From positions 45,563 through 109,562 of the forward strand of contig JBGVJZ010000039.1 of assembly GCA_045129695.1 (NCBI GenBank): DNA of 64,000 nucleotides, read 5' to 3'. The translations under genes and the position numbers were made by a program. Below are positions 34,169-43,152 of the stretch, piece after piece. Source of the DNA: Eshraghiella sp045129695. GTDB lineage: Bacteria; Bacillota; Clostridia; Lachnospirales; Lachnospiraceae. The notes beneath the pieces were generated by a model. It was not told the DNA's origin. It did not search any database and saw nothing but the letters and a program-made list of their open reading frames with translations. How positions within the stretch are numbered: position 1 is the stretch's first letter; the number at the start of each line of letters is the position of its first letter.

Positions 34169-34867
34169 TTAATTTCTGATTAAGTCTTTAATTACCTCAG
34201 ATGCAATAATCAAACCTACAACCGGCGGAACGAAAGCAATCGAGCCTGCTTTGCAGTTATCCTCCTCACTTTCTAAAGGTTTAACCGGTTTCTCCCTTGA
34301 ATACACAACCTTAAGCTTACGGACATTTCGCTTCTTAAGTTCATGTCGCATTACCTTCGCCAAAGGACATACTGAAGTCTTATAAATATCAGCGACCTCA
34401 AATTCAGCCGGATTCAGTTTATTTCCGGCACCCATGCTGCTGATAATCGGTGTTCCGGCTTCCTGTGCCTGCATTACAAGTTGAATTTTGGCAGTAACCG
34501 TATCAACAGCATCAACCACATAATCATATTGTGTAAAATCAAATTCCCGGCTATTCTCAGGAAGGAAAAAACAATTATGTGCATGTACCCTGCAATCAGG
34601 ATTAATATCTTTAATTCTCTCGCTTAAAACCTCAACCTTATTCCTGCCAACTGTAGAATGAAGTGCAATAAGCTGGCGATTCAGATTGGTAAGACTCACC
34701 TTATCATTATCTATTAAATCAATTTCCCCTATTCCGCTTCTTACAAGTGCCTCAACAGCATATCCGCCCACGCCTCCTACGCCGAATACTGCCACACGCT
34801 TTGCAGAAAGTGTATTCATTGCCTCTGGTCCAATAAGTATTTCTGTTCTTGAAAACTGATTAATCAT
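34169..34867 (-). CDS. tcdA: tRNA threonylcarbamoyladenosine dehydratase (TcdA/CsdL)
   Basis: The 232-residue protein is an E1-like ThiF/MoeB family member. It has the nucleotide-binding GVGGVGGYAVEALVRSGIG (about 30-48), the DNDKVSLTNLNRQ block and VVDAVDTVTAK. TcdA converts N6-threonylcarbamoyladenosine in tRNA to its cyclic form. The SMGAGNKLNPAEFEVADIYKTSVCPLAKVMR block is characteristic of this branch, and a CsdL-like GSIAFVPPVVG closes it. It is the second t6A-related enzyme here after trmO, though far from it. GGAGAAGG precedes the ATG closely. Confidence 0.92.
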   Translation of the reverse strand: MINQFSRTEILIGPEAMNTLSAKRVAVFGVGGVGGYAVEALVRSGIGEIDLIDNDKVSLTNLNRQLIALHSTVGRNKVEVLSERIKDINPDCRVHAHNCFFLPENSREFDFTQYDYVVDAVDTVTAKIQLVMQAQEAGTPIISSMGAGNKLNPAEFEVADIYKTSVCPLAKVMRHELKKRNVRKLKVVYSREKPVKPLESEEDNCKAGSIAFVPPVVGLIIASEVIKDLIRN

Positions 34868-35050
34868 AAACCTTCTCCCTGAATTTATTTTAGTCTCAAT
34901 TATATCCTATGTGTTAAATTCTTGCAATTTTATCATATTTGCTAATTATAAATATTTTTAAAATTTAATTGTTAATATTCTAATTTCGTGCTATCCTAAG
35001 GGTTAGTTATTTTAATTACAGATTAATTTGTAGGATAGGATTTAAAACAT

Positions 35051-36511
35051 ATGAAGACAGGTTTTGACAACGAGAAATATCTTAAAATGCAATCAGAACA
35101 TATCATGGAGCGAATCAGGAAATTTGATAACAAATTATATCTTGAATTTGGTGGCAAATTATTTGACGATTTCCACGCAAGCCGTGTTCTTCCCGGCTTT
35201 GCCGCAGACAGTAAGCTTCAGATGCTTATGCAGTTAGCTGACCAGGCAGAAATCGTAATGGTTGTAAGTGCTGATGATATCGAAAAAAATAAGATCCGCG
35301 AAGATTTAGGAATCACCTATGATAACGATGTTATACGACTTATTGATGAATTCCGTTCAAGAGGACTGTATGTCGGTAGTGTTGTTCTTACCAAATATAA
35401 TGAGCAGCGAAGTGCCGTTCTGTTCCAGAACAGATTAGAGAATCTTGGAATTAAAGTGTACCACCACTATCTTATTCCGGGATACCCTGCTAACATTCCT
35501 AAAATCGTAAGTGAAGAGGGTTATGGTAAAAATGATTATATCGAAACATCCAGACCGCTTGTAGTTATAACTGCTCCGGGACCCGGAAGCGGCAAGATGA
35601 GTACATGTCTGTCACAGTTATATCATGAACATAAACGTGGCATTCGTGCCGGCTACGCAAAATACGAGACCTTCCCTATATGGAATCTTCCGTTAGACCA
35701 CCCGGTTAACCTTGCATATGAAGCAGCTACTGCTGATCTGAACGATATTAATATGATTGATCCATTCCATTTAAAGGCATATGGGATTACAACTGTTAAT
35801 TACAACAGAGACGTTGAAATTTTCCCTGTTTTAAATGCAATGTTTATGAAAATATATGGAGAAAGCCCTTATGCTTCACCTACTGATATGGGTGTCAATA
35901 TGGCAGGTAACTGTATTATTGATGATAAAGCATGTCGTGAGGCTTCCCGTCAGGAAATAATCCGCAGATATTATCAGGCTGTTGCCGGCGTTGCAGAAGG
36001 AAATCGTGAACCTGAAGAGGTTAATAAAATAGAATTACTTATGAGTCAGGAGAATCTCAGCACCGGCGACAGAAGTACCGTTTCGCCTGCTATGGAAAGG
36101 GAAGCTCAAACCCACGGTCCTGCGGTTGCGATTGAACTGTCCGATGGTCAGATTATCACAGGTAAGACAGGTGACTTGCTGGGTGCAAGCTCTGCTGCTC
36201 TCGTTAATGCTTTAAAAGTACTTGCCGGAATTGATCATGAATGCATGATTCTCTCCCCTTCGGCAATTGCACCAATTCAGACCTTGAAGACACAGTATCT
36301 TGGCAGCAGGAATCCAAGACTTCACACAGATGAGGTACTTATTGCACTTTCCGCAACTGCTGCCGATAATGATATTGCTGCACTTGCATTAGAGCAGTTA
36401 CCTAAGCTTAAGGGCTGCCAGGTTCACTCAAGTGTAATACTGTCCGAGGTGGACAAGAAAACATTTAAGAAGTTGGAATGCGATGTAACTTACGAAGCGA
36501 AAACGTGTTAA
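35051..36511 (+). CDS. DUF1846 domain-containing protein
   Basis: The 486-residue soluble protein matches DUF1846, a family common in Firmicutes and of unsettled function. Structures in the family show an alpha/beta nucleotide-binding-like core, but I cannot assign a reaction. Features seen are GFDNEKYLKMQSEHIMERI at the N-terminus, VVITAPGPGSGKMSTCLSQLYHE (P-loop-like, about 174-196), NLPLDHPVNLAYEAATADL and ASPTDMGVNMAGNCI. The ATG follows an AGGATAGGA site that could pair with an upstream CTATCCTA. It is monocistronic and convergent with the trp operon. Confidence 0.88.
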   Translation: MKTGFDNEKYLKMQSEHIMERIRKFDNKLYLEFGGKLFDDFHASRVLPGFAADSKLQMLMQLADQAEIVMVVSADDIEKNKIREDLGITYDNDVIRLIDEFRSRGLYVGSVVLTKYNEQRSAVLFQNRLENLGIKVYHHYLIPGYPANIPKIVSEEGYGKNDYIETSRPLVVITAPGPGSGKMSTCLSQLYHEHKRGIRAGYAKYETFPIWNLPLDHPVNLAYEAATADLNDINMIDPFHLKAYGITTVNYNRDVEIFPVLNAMFMKIYGESPYASPTDMGVNMAGNCIIDDKACREASRQEIIRRYYQAVAGVAEGNREPEEVNKIELLMSQENLSTGDRSTVSPAMEREAQTHGPAVAIELSDGQIITGKTGDLLGASSAALVNALKVLAGIDHECMILSPSAIAPIQTLKTQYLGSRNPRLHTDEVLIALSATAADNDIAALALEQLPKLKGCQVHSSVILSEVDKKTFKKLECDVTYEAKTC

Positions 36512-36512
36512 G

Positions 36513-36583
36513 TTGAATGCCTAATGGTACATAAGGTTGCAATGTTGATTACATTAAACGCAACCTAGTACCAAGGCAATCAA
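36513..36583. repeat. Long imperfect palindrome between DUF1846 and trpA
   Basis: The two arms (TTGAATGCC..TGGTAC..AGGTTGC and its complement) match over about 30 bases each, with small bulges, around a short centre. It lies between two convergent stops. It could terminate transcription both ways, but there is no T-tract, so it may instead be a dispersed repeat or an RNA-stabilising hairpin. Confidence 0.7.
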
Positions 36584-36653
36584 ATATCCCTCTGTTGTGT
36601 AAACCCTGACTCCGTCCTTATTGGTATAACTTCAGGAGTTGTGTCTGCAACGT

Positions 36654-37430
36654 TTAATTCTTCAACACCGCTTCCTTCATTTTCTTCACATACTCACCAA
36701 CTGCCTGCTCTGATGCTCTGCCGTTTTCTGCAATCAGCTTAATAATAGCCGAACCCACAATTACGCCATCAGCGAGGGCGGACATATTTCCGGCCTGCTC
36801 AGGGGTTGAAATTCCAAAACCTATTGCACATGGAATATCGGTATTCTCACGTACCACTTTAATAATTGCTGAAAGGTCAGTAGTAATCTCACTTCTTGTT
36901 CCGGTTACACCAAGACTTGATACAATGTACAGAAAACCTTCTGCTTCTCCGGCTATCATGGCAATACGCTGATGTGAAGTAGGTGCGATAAGTGAAATTA
37001 AATCCACACCATACTGCCTGCAAATTGGCTGAAATTCTTTTTTCTCCTCGAATGGCAGATCTGGAAGAATAATTCCGTCAATTCCTATTTCCTTACATGT
37101 AGAAATAAATTTCTCTGAACCATATGAAAATACAACATTTGCATAGGTCATAAAAACAAGTGGGATTGTAATATCCTTTCTCAACTCCCTCACAAAATCA
37201 AATATTCCATCTGTTGTAACTCCACTCTTCAGTGCACGAATATTTGCAGCCTGAATAACCGGCCCCTCTGCGGTCGGGTCAGAAAAAGGAATACCAAGTT
37301 CAATTAAATCCGCACCATTGTCTACCGCCGCACGAACAAGCTTTCCTGTTGTCTCAAGATCCGGATCACCACAGGTAATGAACGGGATAAAAGCTTTTCC
37401 ATTTGTAAATGCTGATCTGATATTACTCAT
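36654..37430 (-). CDS. trpA: Tryptophan synthase alpha subunit
   Basis: The 258-residue TIM-barrel protein cleaves indole-3-glycerol phosphate to indole and glyceraldehyde 3-phosphate. Motifs are FITCGDPDLE, the catalytic Glu in LIELGIPFSDPTAEGPVIQ, the catalytic Asp in IDGIILPDLP, and IVSSLGVTGTR and the phosphate-binding GFGIS near the end. ATG 37430 overlaps the trpB stop by eight bases and has GGGAGG upstream, so it is preferred to the longer frame. It is the last gene of the trp operon. Confidence 0.97.
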   Translation of the reverse strand: MSNIRSAFTNGKAFIPFITCGDPDLETTGKLVRAAVDNGADLIELGIPFSDPTAEGPVIQAANIRALKSGVTTDGIFDFVRELRKDITIPLVFMTYANVVFSYGSEKFISTCKEIGIDGIILPDLPFEEKKEFQPICRQYGVDLISLIAPTSHQRIAMIAGEAEGFLYIVSSLGVTGTRSEITTDLSAIIKVVRENTDIPCAIGFGISTPEQAGNMSALADGVIVGSAIIKLIAENGRASEQAVGEYVKKMKEAVLKN

Positions 37431-38613
37431 AAATATCCTCCCCTCTGTATCTTGCAATTGCTGCACAATCTTTGTCGCCTCTTCCTGAAACTGTGATTAC
37501 AATGATTTGGTCCCTGCTCATTTCAGGTGCTATTTTCATTGCATGAGCCACTGCATGGGCCGACTCAATCGCCGGAATGATTCCCTCCGTTTTTGACAGA
37601 AATTCAAATGCTTCAACTGCCTCATCATCTGTAACCGGAACATACTCTGCCCTGCCTATGTCATGAAGATATGCATGCTCAGGACCAACTCCCGGATAAT
37701 CAAGTCCTGCCGAAATAGAATAAACAGGTGCAATCTGTCCATATTTATCCTGACAGAAATAAGACTTCATACCATGGAATATACCAAGTCTTCCGGTATT
37801 GATTGTCGCAGCGGTCTCAAAGGTGTCAATTCCCCTGCCTGCTGCTTCACAACCAATAAGTCGTACGCCTTCATCCTCAATAAAGTGGTAAAAACTTCCC
37901 ATTGCATTGGAGCCTCCACCCACGCATGCAATAACCGCATCCGGCAGACGATTTTCTTTTTCCAGAATCTGTGCTTTAATTTCCCTTGATATAACAGCCT
38001 GAAAATCACGAACGATTGTCGGAAATGGATGTGGTCCCATTACTGAACCTAAACAGTAATGTGTATCATCAATCCTTGATGTCCATTCTCTCATCGCCTC
38101 AGAAACAGCGTCCTTCAAAGTGGCTGTACCTGATGTTACCGGAATAACCTCTGCACCAAGCAGCTTCATGCGGTAAACATTCAATGCCTGACGTTTTGTA
38201 TCCTCCTCGCCCATAAAAACAACACATTCCATATTCAAAAGTGCTGCGGCAGTAGCTGTTGCCACACCATGCTGACCGGCACCGGTCTCGGCAATCAGTC
38301 TTGTTTTGCCCATTTTTCCGGCCAAAAGTGCCTGACCAAGTACATTATTGATTTTGTGTGAGCCTGTATGATTTAAATCCTCACGCTTAAGATAGATTTT
38401 AGCACCGCCGAGAGCCTTTGTAAGCTGCTCTGCATAATACAGTCGTGACGGTCTGTTGGCATATTCATTAAAAAGATCAGTTAATTCACGATTGAATTCC
38501 GGATCATTTTTATAATGGTTATAGGCTTTCTCAAGCTCAATAACTGCATTCATCAGTGTTTCCGGAATATACTGTCCGCCGTGAACGCCGAATCTTCCAT
38601 TTGTTTCAGTCAT
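37423..38613 (-). CDS. trpB: Tryptophan synthase beta subunit
   Basis: The 396-residue PLP enzyme condenses indole with serine to form tryptophan. The PLP lysine is in HTGSHKINN (about residue 87), with the substrate loop AETGAGQHGVATA, the phosphate-binding CVGGGSNAMGSF and the closing VSGRGDKD. The N-terminal FGVHGGQYIPETLM is typical of TrpB1. An AAGGATTG site precedes the ATG. It is separated from trpF by six bases and overlaps trpA by eight. Confidence 0.98.
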   Translation of the reverse strand: MTETNGRFGVHGGQYIPETLMNAVIELEKAYNHYKNDPEFNRELTDLFNEYANRPSRLYYAEQLTKALGGAKIYLKREDLNHTGSHKINNVLGQALLAGKMGKTRLIAETGAGQHGVATATAAALLNMECVVFMGEEDTKRQALNVYRMKLLGAEVIPVTSGTATLKDAVSEAMREWTSRIDDTHYCLGSVMGPHPFPTIVRDFQAVISREIKAQILEKENRLPDAVIACVGGGSNAMGSFYHFIEDEGVRLIGCEAAGRGIDTFETAATINTGRLGIFHGMKSYFCQDKYGQIAPVYSISAGLDYPGVGPEHAYLHDIGRAEYVPVTDDEAVEAFEFLSKTEGIIPAIESAHAVAHAMKIAPEMSRDQIIVITVSGRGDKDCAAIARYRGEDIYE

Positions 38614-38619
38614 AATGTT

Positions 38620-39225
38620 TCAATCCTTTCTGTATCTGACAGCATTCACAAATGCCGCCATTTTATCTTTATCCTTAAATCCGTCAGTTTCAAGTGATGA
38701 GCTTGCATCAACTGCAAAAGGCTGCAGCTCTGTTATTGCCCTTTCCACATTAGACGGGTTTAATCCTCCGGCAAGAAAATACGATCTTTGTATCTCTTGT
38801 ATCAGGGACCAGTCAAAGGCCTCACCCGAACCTCCGCCCGAATCCAGCAATACGTAATCAGCAGTAGATTTGTTTGCTGCGATAATATCATCTCTGCCCA
38901 TTATACGCAATGCCTTTATAATTTTGCAATCTGAAATATTCCGAAGAGAGCTGATATACTCATCATCCTCATTGCCATGAAGCTGTACGATATCAATTAT
39001 ATGTCTGTTAACCAGATCAGCAACGATTTCTTTATTTTCATCTGCAAATACACCTACCGGGATAATTCCCGTATTAAGATTTTTCCTAAGCCCGGCTGCC
39101 TCTTTTGGGGACACATACCGCCTGCTTCCCTTTGCAAAAACAAAACCGATATATTCCGGAACAAGTTCGTTGACATATTCAATATCCTGAGGACGTTTTA
39201 ATCCGCATAGCTTTATCTCTGTCAT
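38620..39225 (-). CDS. trpF: Phosphoribosylanthranilate isomerase
   Basis: The 201-residue TIM-barrel enzyme performs the Amadori rearrangement of phosphoribosylanthranilate to CdRP. The catalytic Cys is in IKLCGLKRPQDI (residue 7), and FVFAKGSRRYVSP, VQLHGNEDDEYI and the catalytic Asp in LLDSGGGSGEAFDW are present. The C-terminal LAGGLNPSNVERAI binds phosphate. The ATG overlaps the trpC stop (ATGA), so translation is coupled. It is a stand-alone protein, not fused to trpC as in enterobacteria. Confidence 0.96.
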   Translation of the reverse strand: MTEIKLCGLKRPQDIEYVNELVPEYIGFVFAKGSRRYVSPKEAAGLRKNLNTGIIPVGVFADENKEIVADLVNRHIIDIVQLHGNEDDEYISSLRNISDCKIIKALRIMGRDDIIAANKSTADYVLLDSGGGSGEAFDWSLIQEIQRSYFLAGGLNPSNVERAITELQPFAVDASSSLETDGFKDKDKMAAFVNAVRYRKD

Positions 39226-40004
39226 ACTCCACCTCGAAGTTCTTTGAGCTTTGCTTTTTTATCATTGGCTCTCATAAGAGCTTCTCCTATAAGCACAGCA
39301 TTAACACCCACATCACGCAAAGCCTTGATATCCTCGGCTGTACTGACTCCGCTTTCCGCTACAAAAATGATGTCCGATGGTACAAGCTCTCTCAGACGTC
39401 TGCTGTTATCTGTATCAATTGTAAAATCCTTCAGATTGCGGTTATTTACACCTATAATTCTGGCTCCTGCAAGTAATGCCATTTCCACCTCAGCTTCATT
39501 ATGAGTCTCAACCAACGCTGAGATACCGAGGCTGTCACAAATTCCTATGTATTGCTTAATCTTTTCGGAGGAAAGTATTGAACAGATTAAAAGTACTGCC
39601 TGCGCACCCAACAGTTTTGCTTCATAAATCATGTATTCATCAACAGTAAAGTCCTTTCTCAGACACGGAACGGAAACGGCTCCTGCAATTTTCTTAAGGT
39701 ATTCATCACTTCCAAGAAACCATCTTGGTTCGGTAAGTACGGAAATGCAGTCCGCACCGGCATTTTCATATTCTCTTGCAATTTGCATATATGGGAAATC
39801 AGGTGCAATAAGTCCCTTGGATGGCGATGCTTTTTTACATTCGCAGATAAAAGAAATATCTGTCCTGTTCAAAGCTCTTTCAAAAGCAAACATACCCTTT
39901 GGCATGGACAATGCCCTCTCTCTCACTATATCAGATGGTATTTTTGTTTTTGCCTGTTTTGTACGAATTCTTGCATAATCTGCAAGCTGATCAAGAATCG
40001 TCAT
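39222..40004 (-). CDS. trpC: Indole-3-glycerol-phosphate synthase
   Basis: The 260-residue TIM-barrel enzyme closes the indole ring of CdRP. Family motifs are ISFICECKKASPSKGLI (catalytic Lys), AGADCISVLTEPRWFLGS, VPCLRKDFTVDEYMI (catalytic Lys), LLICSIL, ALVETHNEAEVE, GVNNRNLKDF, VAESGVS and AVLIGEALM. ATG 40004 has GGAGGAG upstream; the GTG two codons earlier lies inside that site. It begins just after the trpD stop and overlaps trpF by four bases. Confidence 0.97.
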   Translation of the reverse strand: MTILDQLADYARIRTKQAKTKIPSDIVRERALSMPKGMFAFERALNRTDISFICECKKASPSKGLIAPDFPYMQIAREYENAGADCISVLTEPRWFLGSDEYLKKIAGAVSVPCLRKDFTVDEYMIYEAKLLGAQAVLLICSILSSEKIKQYIGICDSLGISALVETHNEAEVEMALLAGARIIGVNNRNLKDFTIDTDNSRRLRELVPSDIIFVAESGVSTAEDIKALRDVGVNAVLIGEALMRANDKKAKLKELRGGV

Positions 40005-40006
40005 AT

Positions 40007-41032
40007 TCACTCCTCCGTATGATTACTTATTTCAATAAGCTTTTCCAGAGTTTCCAAAGCCTTACCGGAATCAATAAGCTCTGCTGCCAGTAATATACCT
40101 TCCTTAAGTGTTTCTGCCTTGCCGCCAATATAAAGTGCTGCACCGGCATTCATTAACACAGCATTTCTCTTATGTCCTTTTTCGCCTTTTAAAATTGATA
40201 GTGTAATATTTGCATTTTCCTCCGGTGTTCCGCCCACAAGATCCGCTTTTGCGCAACGCTCAAAGCCAAACTCCTCCGGTGTGATTGTATATGTTTTGAA
40301 CCATCCATCCTTAAACTCACATACTGTTGTCGGTGCGCTCATTGAAATCTCATCCAGCTTATCCTGTCCGTAAACTACCATTCCCCGTTTTACTCCGAGA
40401 CTGATAAGAACCTGTGCAAGCGGCTCCACCAGATATTCATCGTATACTCCTAAAAGTTGAATTTTCGGGCTTCCCGGATTTGTAAGCGGACCTAAGATAT
40501 TAAATACCGTACGAAAGCCCAGTTCCTTGCGGATTGCTCCTACATATTTCATTGAACTGTGATATTTCTGTGCAAAGAAAAAACACATTCCGGCCTCATT
40601 AAGAAGCTCGATACATTTCTCAGGGCTCTGTTGAATATTTACTCCCAATGCCTCCAGACAGTCAGCTGTTCCGCTTTTTGAGGAGGCAGCACGATTACCA
40701 TGTTTGGCAACCTTCATACCGCCTGCTGCCGCAACTAAAGCCGACGTTGTTGAAATATTAAAGCTATGTGCATTATCTCCTCCGGTTCCCACAATTTCAA
40801 ATAAATCCATATCGGTTTCAACCTTTACCGCATGATCCCTCATTGCCGCTGCACAGCCTGCTATTTCATCTGTAGTCTCTGCCCTTGCACTCTTTGTAGA
40901 AAGTGCTGCCAGAAAAGCTGCATTCTGGGTAGGCGTTGTCTCACCACTCATAATTTCGTTCATAACTGTATATGCTTCATCATAAGAAAGATCTTCCTTA
41001 TTTACTATTTTTACAATTGCCTCTTTAATCAT
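40007..41032 (-). CDS. trpD: Anthranilate phosphoribosyltransferase
   Basis: The 341-residue enzyme attaches phosphoribose from PRPP to anthranilate. It has the PRPP-binding GTGGDNAHSFNIST (about 81-94), KHGNRAASSKSG, and FFAQKYHSSMKYVGAIRKELG with FNILGPLTNPG. The metal-binding DE pair lies in QDKLDEISM. AGGAG precedes the ATG. It is separate from trpG, unlike the fused enterobacterial gene. Confidence 0.97.
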   Translation of the reverse strand: MIKEAIVKIVNKEDLSYDEAYTVMNEIMSGETTPTQNAAFLAALSTKSARAETTDEIAGCAAAMRDHAVKVETDMDLFEIVGTGGDNAHSFNISTTSALVAAAGGMKVAKHGNRAASSKSGTADCLEALGVNIQQSPEKCIELLNEAGMCFFFAQKYHSSMKYVGAIRKELGFRTVFNILGPLTNPGSPKIQLLGVYDEYLVEPLAQVLISLGVKRGMVVYGQDKLDEISMSAPTTVCEFKDGWFKTYTITPEEFGFERCAKADLVGGTPEENANITLSILKGEKGHKRNAVLMNAGAALYIGGKAETLKEGILLAAELIDSGKALETLEKLIEISNHTEE

Positions 41033-41045
41033 TTTTCTGTCTCCT

Positions 41046-41615
41046 TTAATTTAAATCAATAAAATTTTGAAGCATCTTTTTTCCGTCGGGTGTCATAATT
41101 GACTCAGGATGAAACTGTACACCATATATAGGATATTCTGTATGCTGCACTGCCATTACCTCACCATCGGTAGTAAGTGCTGTAATTTCCAGCTCCTTAG
41201 GAAGAGTGTTACTGTCTGCCGCAAGAGAATGATATCTGGCAACAAGGGCCTTTTCGGGACATCCCTTAAATAACGGACAATTTATGTCAAGCTTAACCTC
41301 TGACTGTTTCCCGTGCATAAGTTCCTTGGCATATGTAACATTTGCACCAAAGGCGGCACAAATTGCCTGATGCCCAAGACAAACACCGAGAATTGGAATA
41401 TATTTTCCAAGAGTTTTGGCAGCTTCAATAATAACACCTGCATTCTCAGGTCTTCCGGGTCCCGGAGATAAAATAATATGATCCGGCTTCAGGTTGCTGA
41501 TTTCATCAACTGTCATTTCATCATTACGTATTACCTTGATGTCAGTTGTGATTTCACCTATCAGCTGATACAGGTTATAAGAAAAACTGTCATAATTATC
41601 AATCAGTAAAATCAT
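41046..41615 (-). CDS. trpG: Anthranilate synthase component II (glutamine amidotransferase)
   Basis: The 189-residue class I amidotransferase supplies ammonia from glutamine to TrpE. The catalytic Cys is in ILGVCLGHQAI (about residue 79) and the His/Glu pair in QFHPESIMT; the opening MILLIDNYDSFSYNLYQ and LSPGPGRPENAG are typical. The ATG overlaps the trpE stop (ATGA), which fixes the start and couples the two subunits. It could also serve p-aminobenzoate synthase in organisms lacking a separate pabA. Confidence 0.97.
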   Translation of the reverse strand: MILLIDNYDSFSYNLYQLIGEITTDIKVIRNDEMTVDEISNLKPDHIILSPGPGRPENAGVIIEAAKTLGKYIPILGVCLGHQAICAAFGANVTYAKELMHGKQSEVKLDINCPLFKGCPEKALVARYHSLAADSNTLPKELEITALTTDGEVMAVQHTEYPIYGVQFHPESIMTPDGKKMLQNFIDLN

Positions 41616-43078
41616 ACGTCCGCCTCCTCTGCAAGCTTTAAGGCATTCACAACTGCCTTGGCTTTGTTGATACATTCTTCATATTCTTTTTCCGGAACAG
41701 AGTCTGCCACAATTCCGGCTCCGCTTCTGACAAAAACCCTGTCATTCTTCTTATATGCGATACGTATTGCAATACAGGTGTCCATATTGCCTGTAAAATC
41801 AATATATCCTATTGCTCCGCCGTAAATGCCTCTCTTATTATTTTCGAGTTCTGCAATTAACTGACATGCTCTGATTTTAGGTGCACCCGAAAGTGTTCCT
41901 GCCGGAAGCACTGCTTCAATAGCATCCAGGGCATCAAATTCCTCTCTGATTTCTCCCCTTACTGTAGAGCCAATATGCATTACATGGGAATATCTCTCAA
42001 TGGAATGTAGTTTCTCTACCTGAACTGTACCGAATTTGCTGATTTTGCCAAGGTCATTTCTTCCCAAATCCACAAGCATATTATGTTCGGCAAGTTCCTT
42101 TTTATCGGCAAGCAGCTCTTTTTCAAGTGCTTCGTCTTCTGCTTCTGTCTTTCCTCTAGGTCTGGTTCCCGCAAGAGGAAAAGTATGAAGAACACCATTT
42201 TCTAATTTTACAAGTGTCTCCGGAGACGCACCTGCAACCTCCACATCAGTTCCTGAAAAATAAAACATATATGGTGACGGATTCATTGTTCTGAGGATGC
42301 GATATGTGTTCAAAAGGCTTCCTTCAAATGGTGCACTCAGACGATTAGAAAGTACAATCTGAAAAATATCCCCTTCCCGGATATAGTGCTTCGCCTTTTC
42401 CACCATTTCACAATATGTTTCCTTATCAAATAACGGAGTTACCTCACCTGTCAGATGGCCTCCTGCCTCTTCTTTCTTCTTACCATTACTCAGTAGTCCG
42501 CATAACTGTTTCAGTTCCATAACTGCCTTGTTATAGCCGGCCTCGTAATCAGTAAGCGACATATTGACAATAAGAACTATTTTCTGCCTGAAATTATCAA
42601 AAGCAATAACCTTATCAAATAACATTAAATCAACATCTTTAAAGGCTTCGTTATCCTGTACCTCCGTTCTTACAGCAGGTTCTCTGTACCCCAGATAATC
42701 ATAGGAGAAATACCCCACTAATCCTCCTGTAAATGAAGGAAGATAATCAAACCTTGGGCTTTTATAATCTGCCAGAATCTGACGAAGATATTCAGAAGGG
42801 TTTTCGGTATGAATTGTGATATTACCCATTTTCATTTCGCCGTTTATACATGTAATTTCTAACTTAGGGTCATAACCCAAAAAGGTGTAACGTCCCCACT
42901 TTTCTTTTTCTGCAACAGATTCAAGCATATAGCAATGAGATGATATATTTTTCAGAATCTTCATAGCTTCAATTGGTGTACAGATATCTGACAAAATTTC
43001 GCAGCTGACCGGCAATATATTATATTTCCCGCTGTCCGCAATTGCTTTAACTGTTTCAATATTTGGTAAGTAGTTCAT
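41612..43078 (-). CDS. trpE: Anthranilate synthase component I
   Basis: The 488-residue enzyme makes anthranilate from chorismate. The N-terminal domain has the tryptophan feedback-site motif MLESVAEKEKWGRYTFLG. The catalytic domain shows SPYMFYFSGTDVEVAGASPETLV, FPLAGTRPRGKTEAED, DLGRNDLGKISK, the chorismate-binding LSGAPKIRACQLI and SGAGIVADSVPEKEYEE. ATG 43078 has GGAGG nine bases upstream; the longer open frame runs back through the leader hairpins and is not coding. It is the first gene of the operon, under T-box control. Confidence 0.97.
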   Translation of the reverse strand: MNYLPNIETVKAIADSGKYNILPVSCEILSDICTPIEAMKILKNISSHCYMLESVAEKEKWGRYTFLGYDPKLEITCINGEMKMGNITIHTENPSEYLRQILADYKSPRFDYLPSFTGGLVGYFSYDYLGYREPAVRTEVQDNEAFKDVDLMLFDKVIAFDNFRQKIVLIVNMSLTDYEAGYNKAVMELKQLCGLLSNGKKKEEAGGHLTGEVTPLFDKETYCEMVEKAKHYIREGDIFQIVLSNRLSAPFEGSLLNTYRILRTMNPSPYMFYFSGTDVEVAGASPETLVKLENGVLHTFPLAGTRPRGKTEAEDEALEKELLADKKELAEHNMLVDLGRNDLGKISKFGTVQVEKLHSIERYSHVMHIGSTVRGEIREEFDALDAIEAVLPAGTLSGAPKIRACQLIAELENNKRGIYGGAIGYIDFTGNMDTCIAIRIAYKKNDRVFVRSGAGIVADSVPEKEYEECINKAKAVVNALKLAEEADV

Positions 43079-43108
43079 ATGGAATGCCTCCTTTTTATAG
43101 AAATTGAA

Positions 43109-43139
43109 AAACTCCCCCGGACTTCTGCCAAAGGAGTTT
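43109..43139 (-). terminator. Second terminator-like hairpin in the trp leader
   Basis: Between the T-box terminator and trpE, the minus strand can form a stem of 12 pairs (AAACUCCUUUGG with CCGGGGGAGUUU, including three G-U pairs) with a 7-base loop, followed by UUUUC. It ends 30 bases before the trpE ATG. Standard T-box leaders have only one such terminator. Confidence 0.65.
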
Positions 43140-43152
43140 ATAAAACAAAAAA

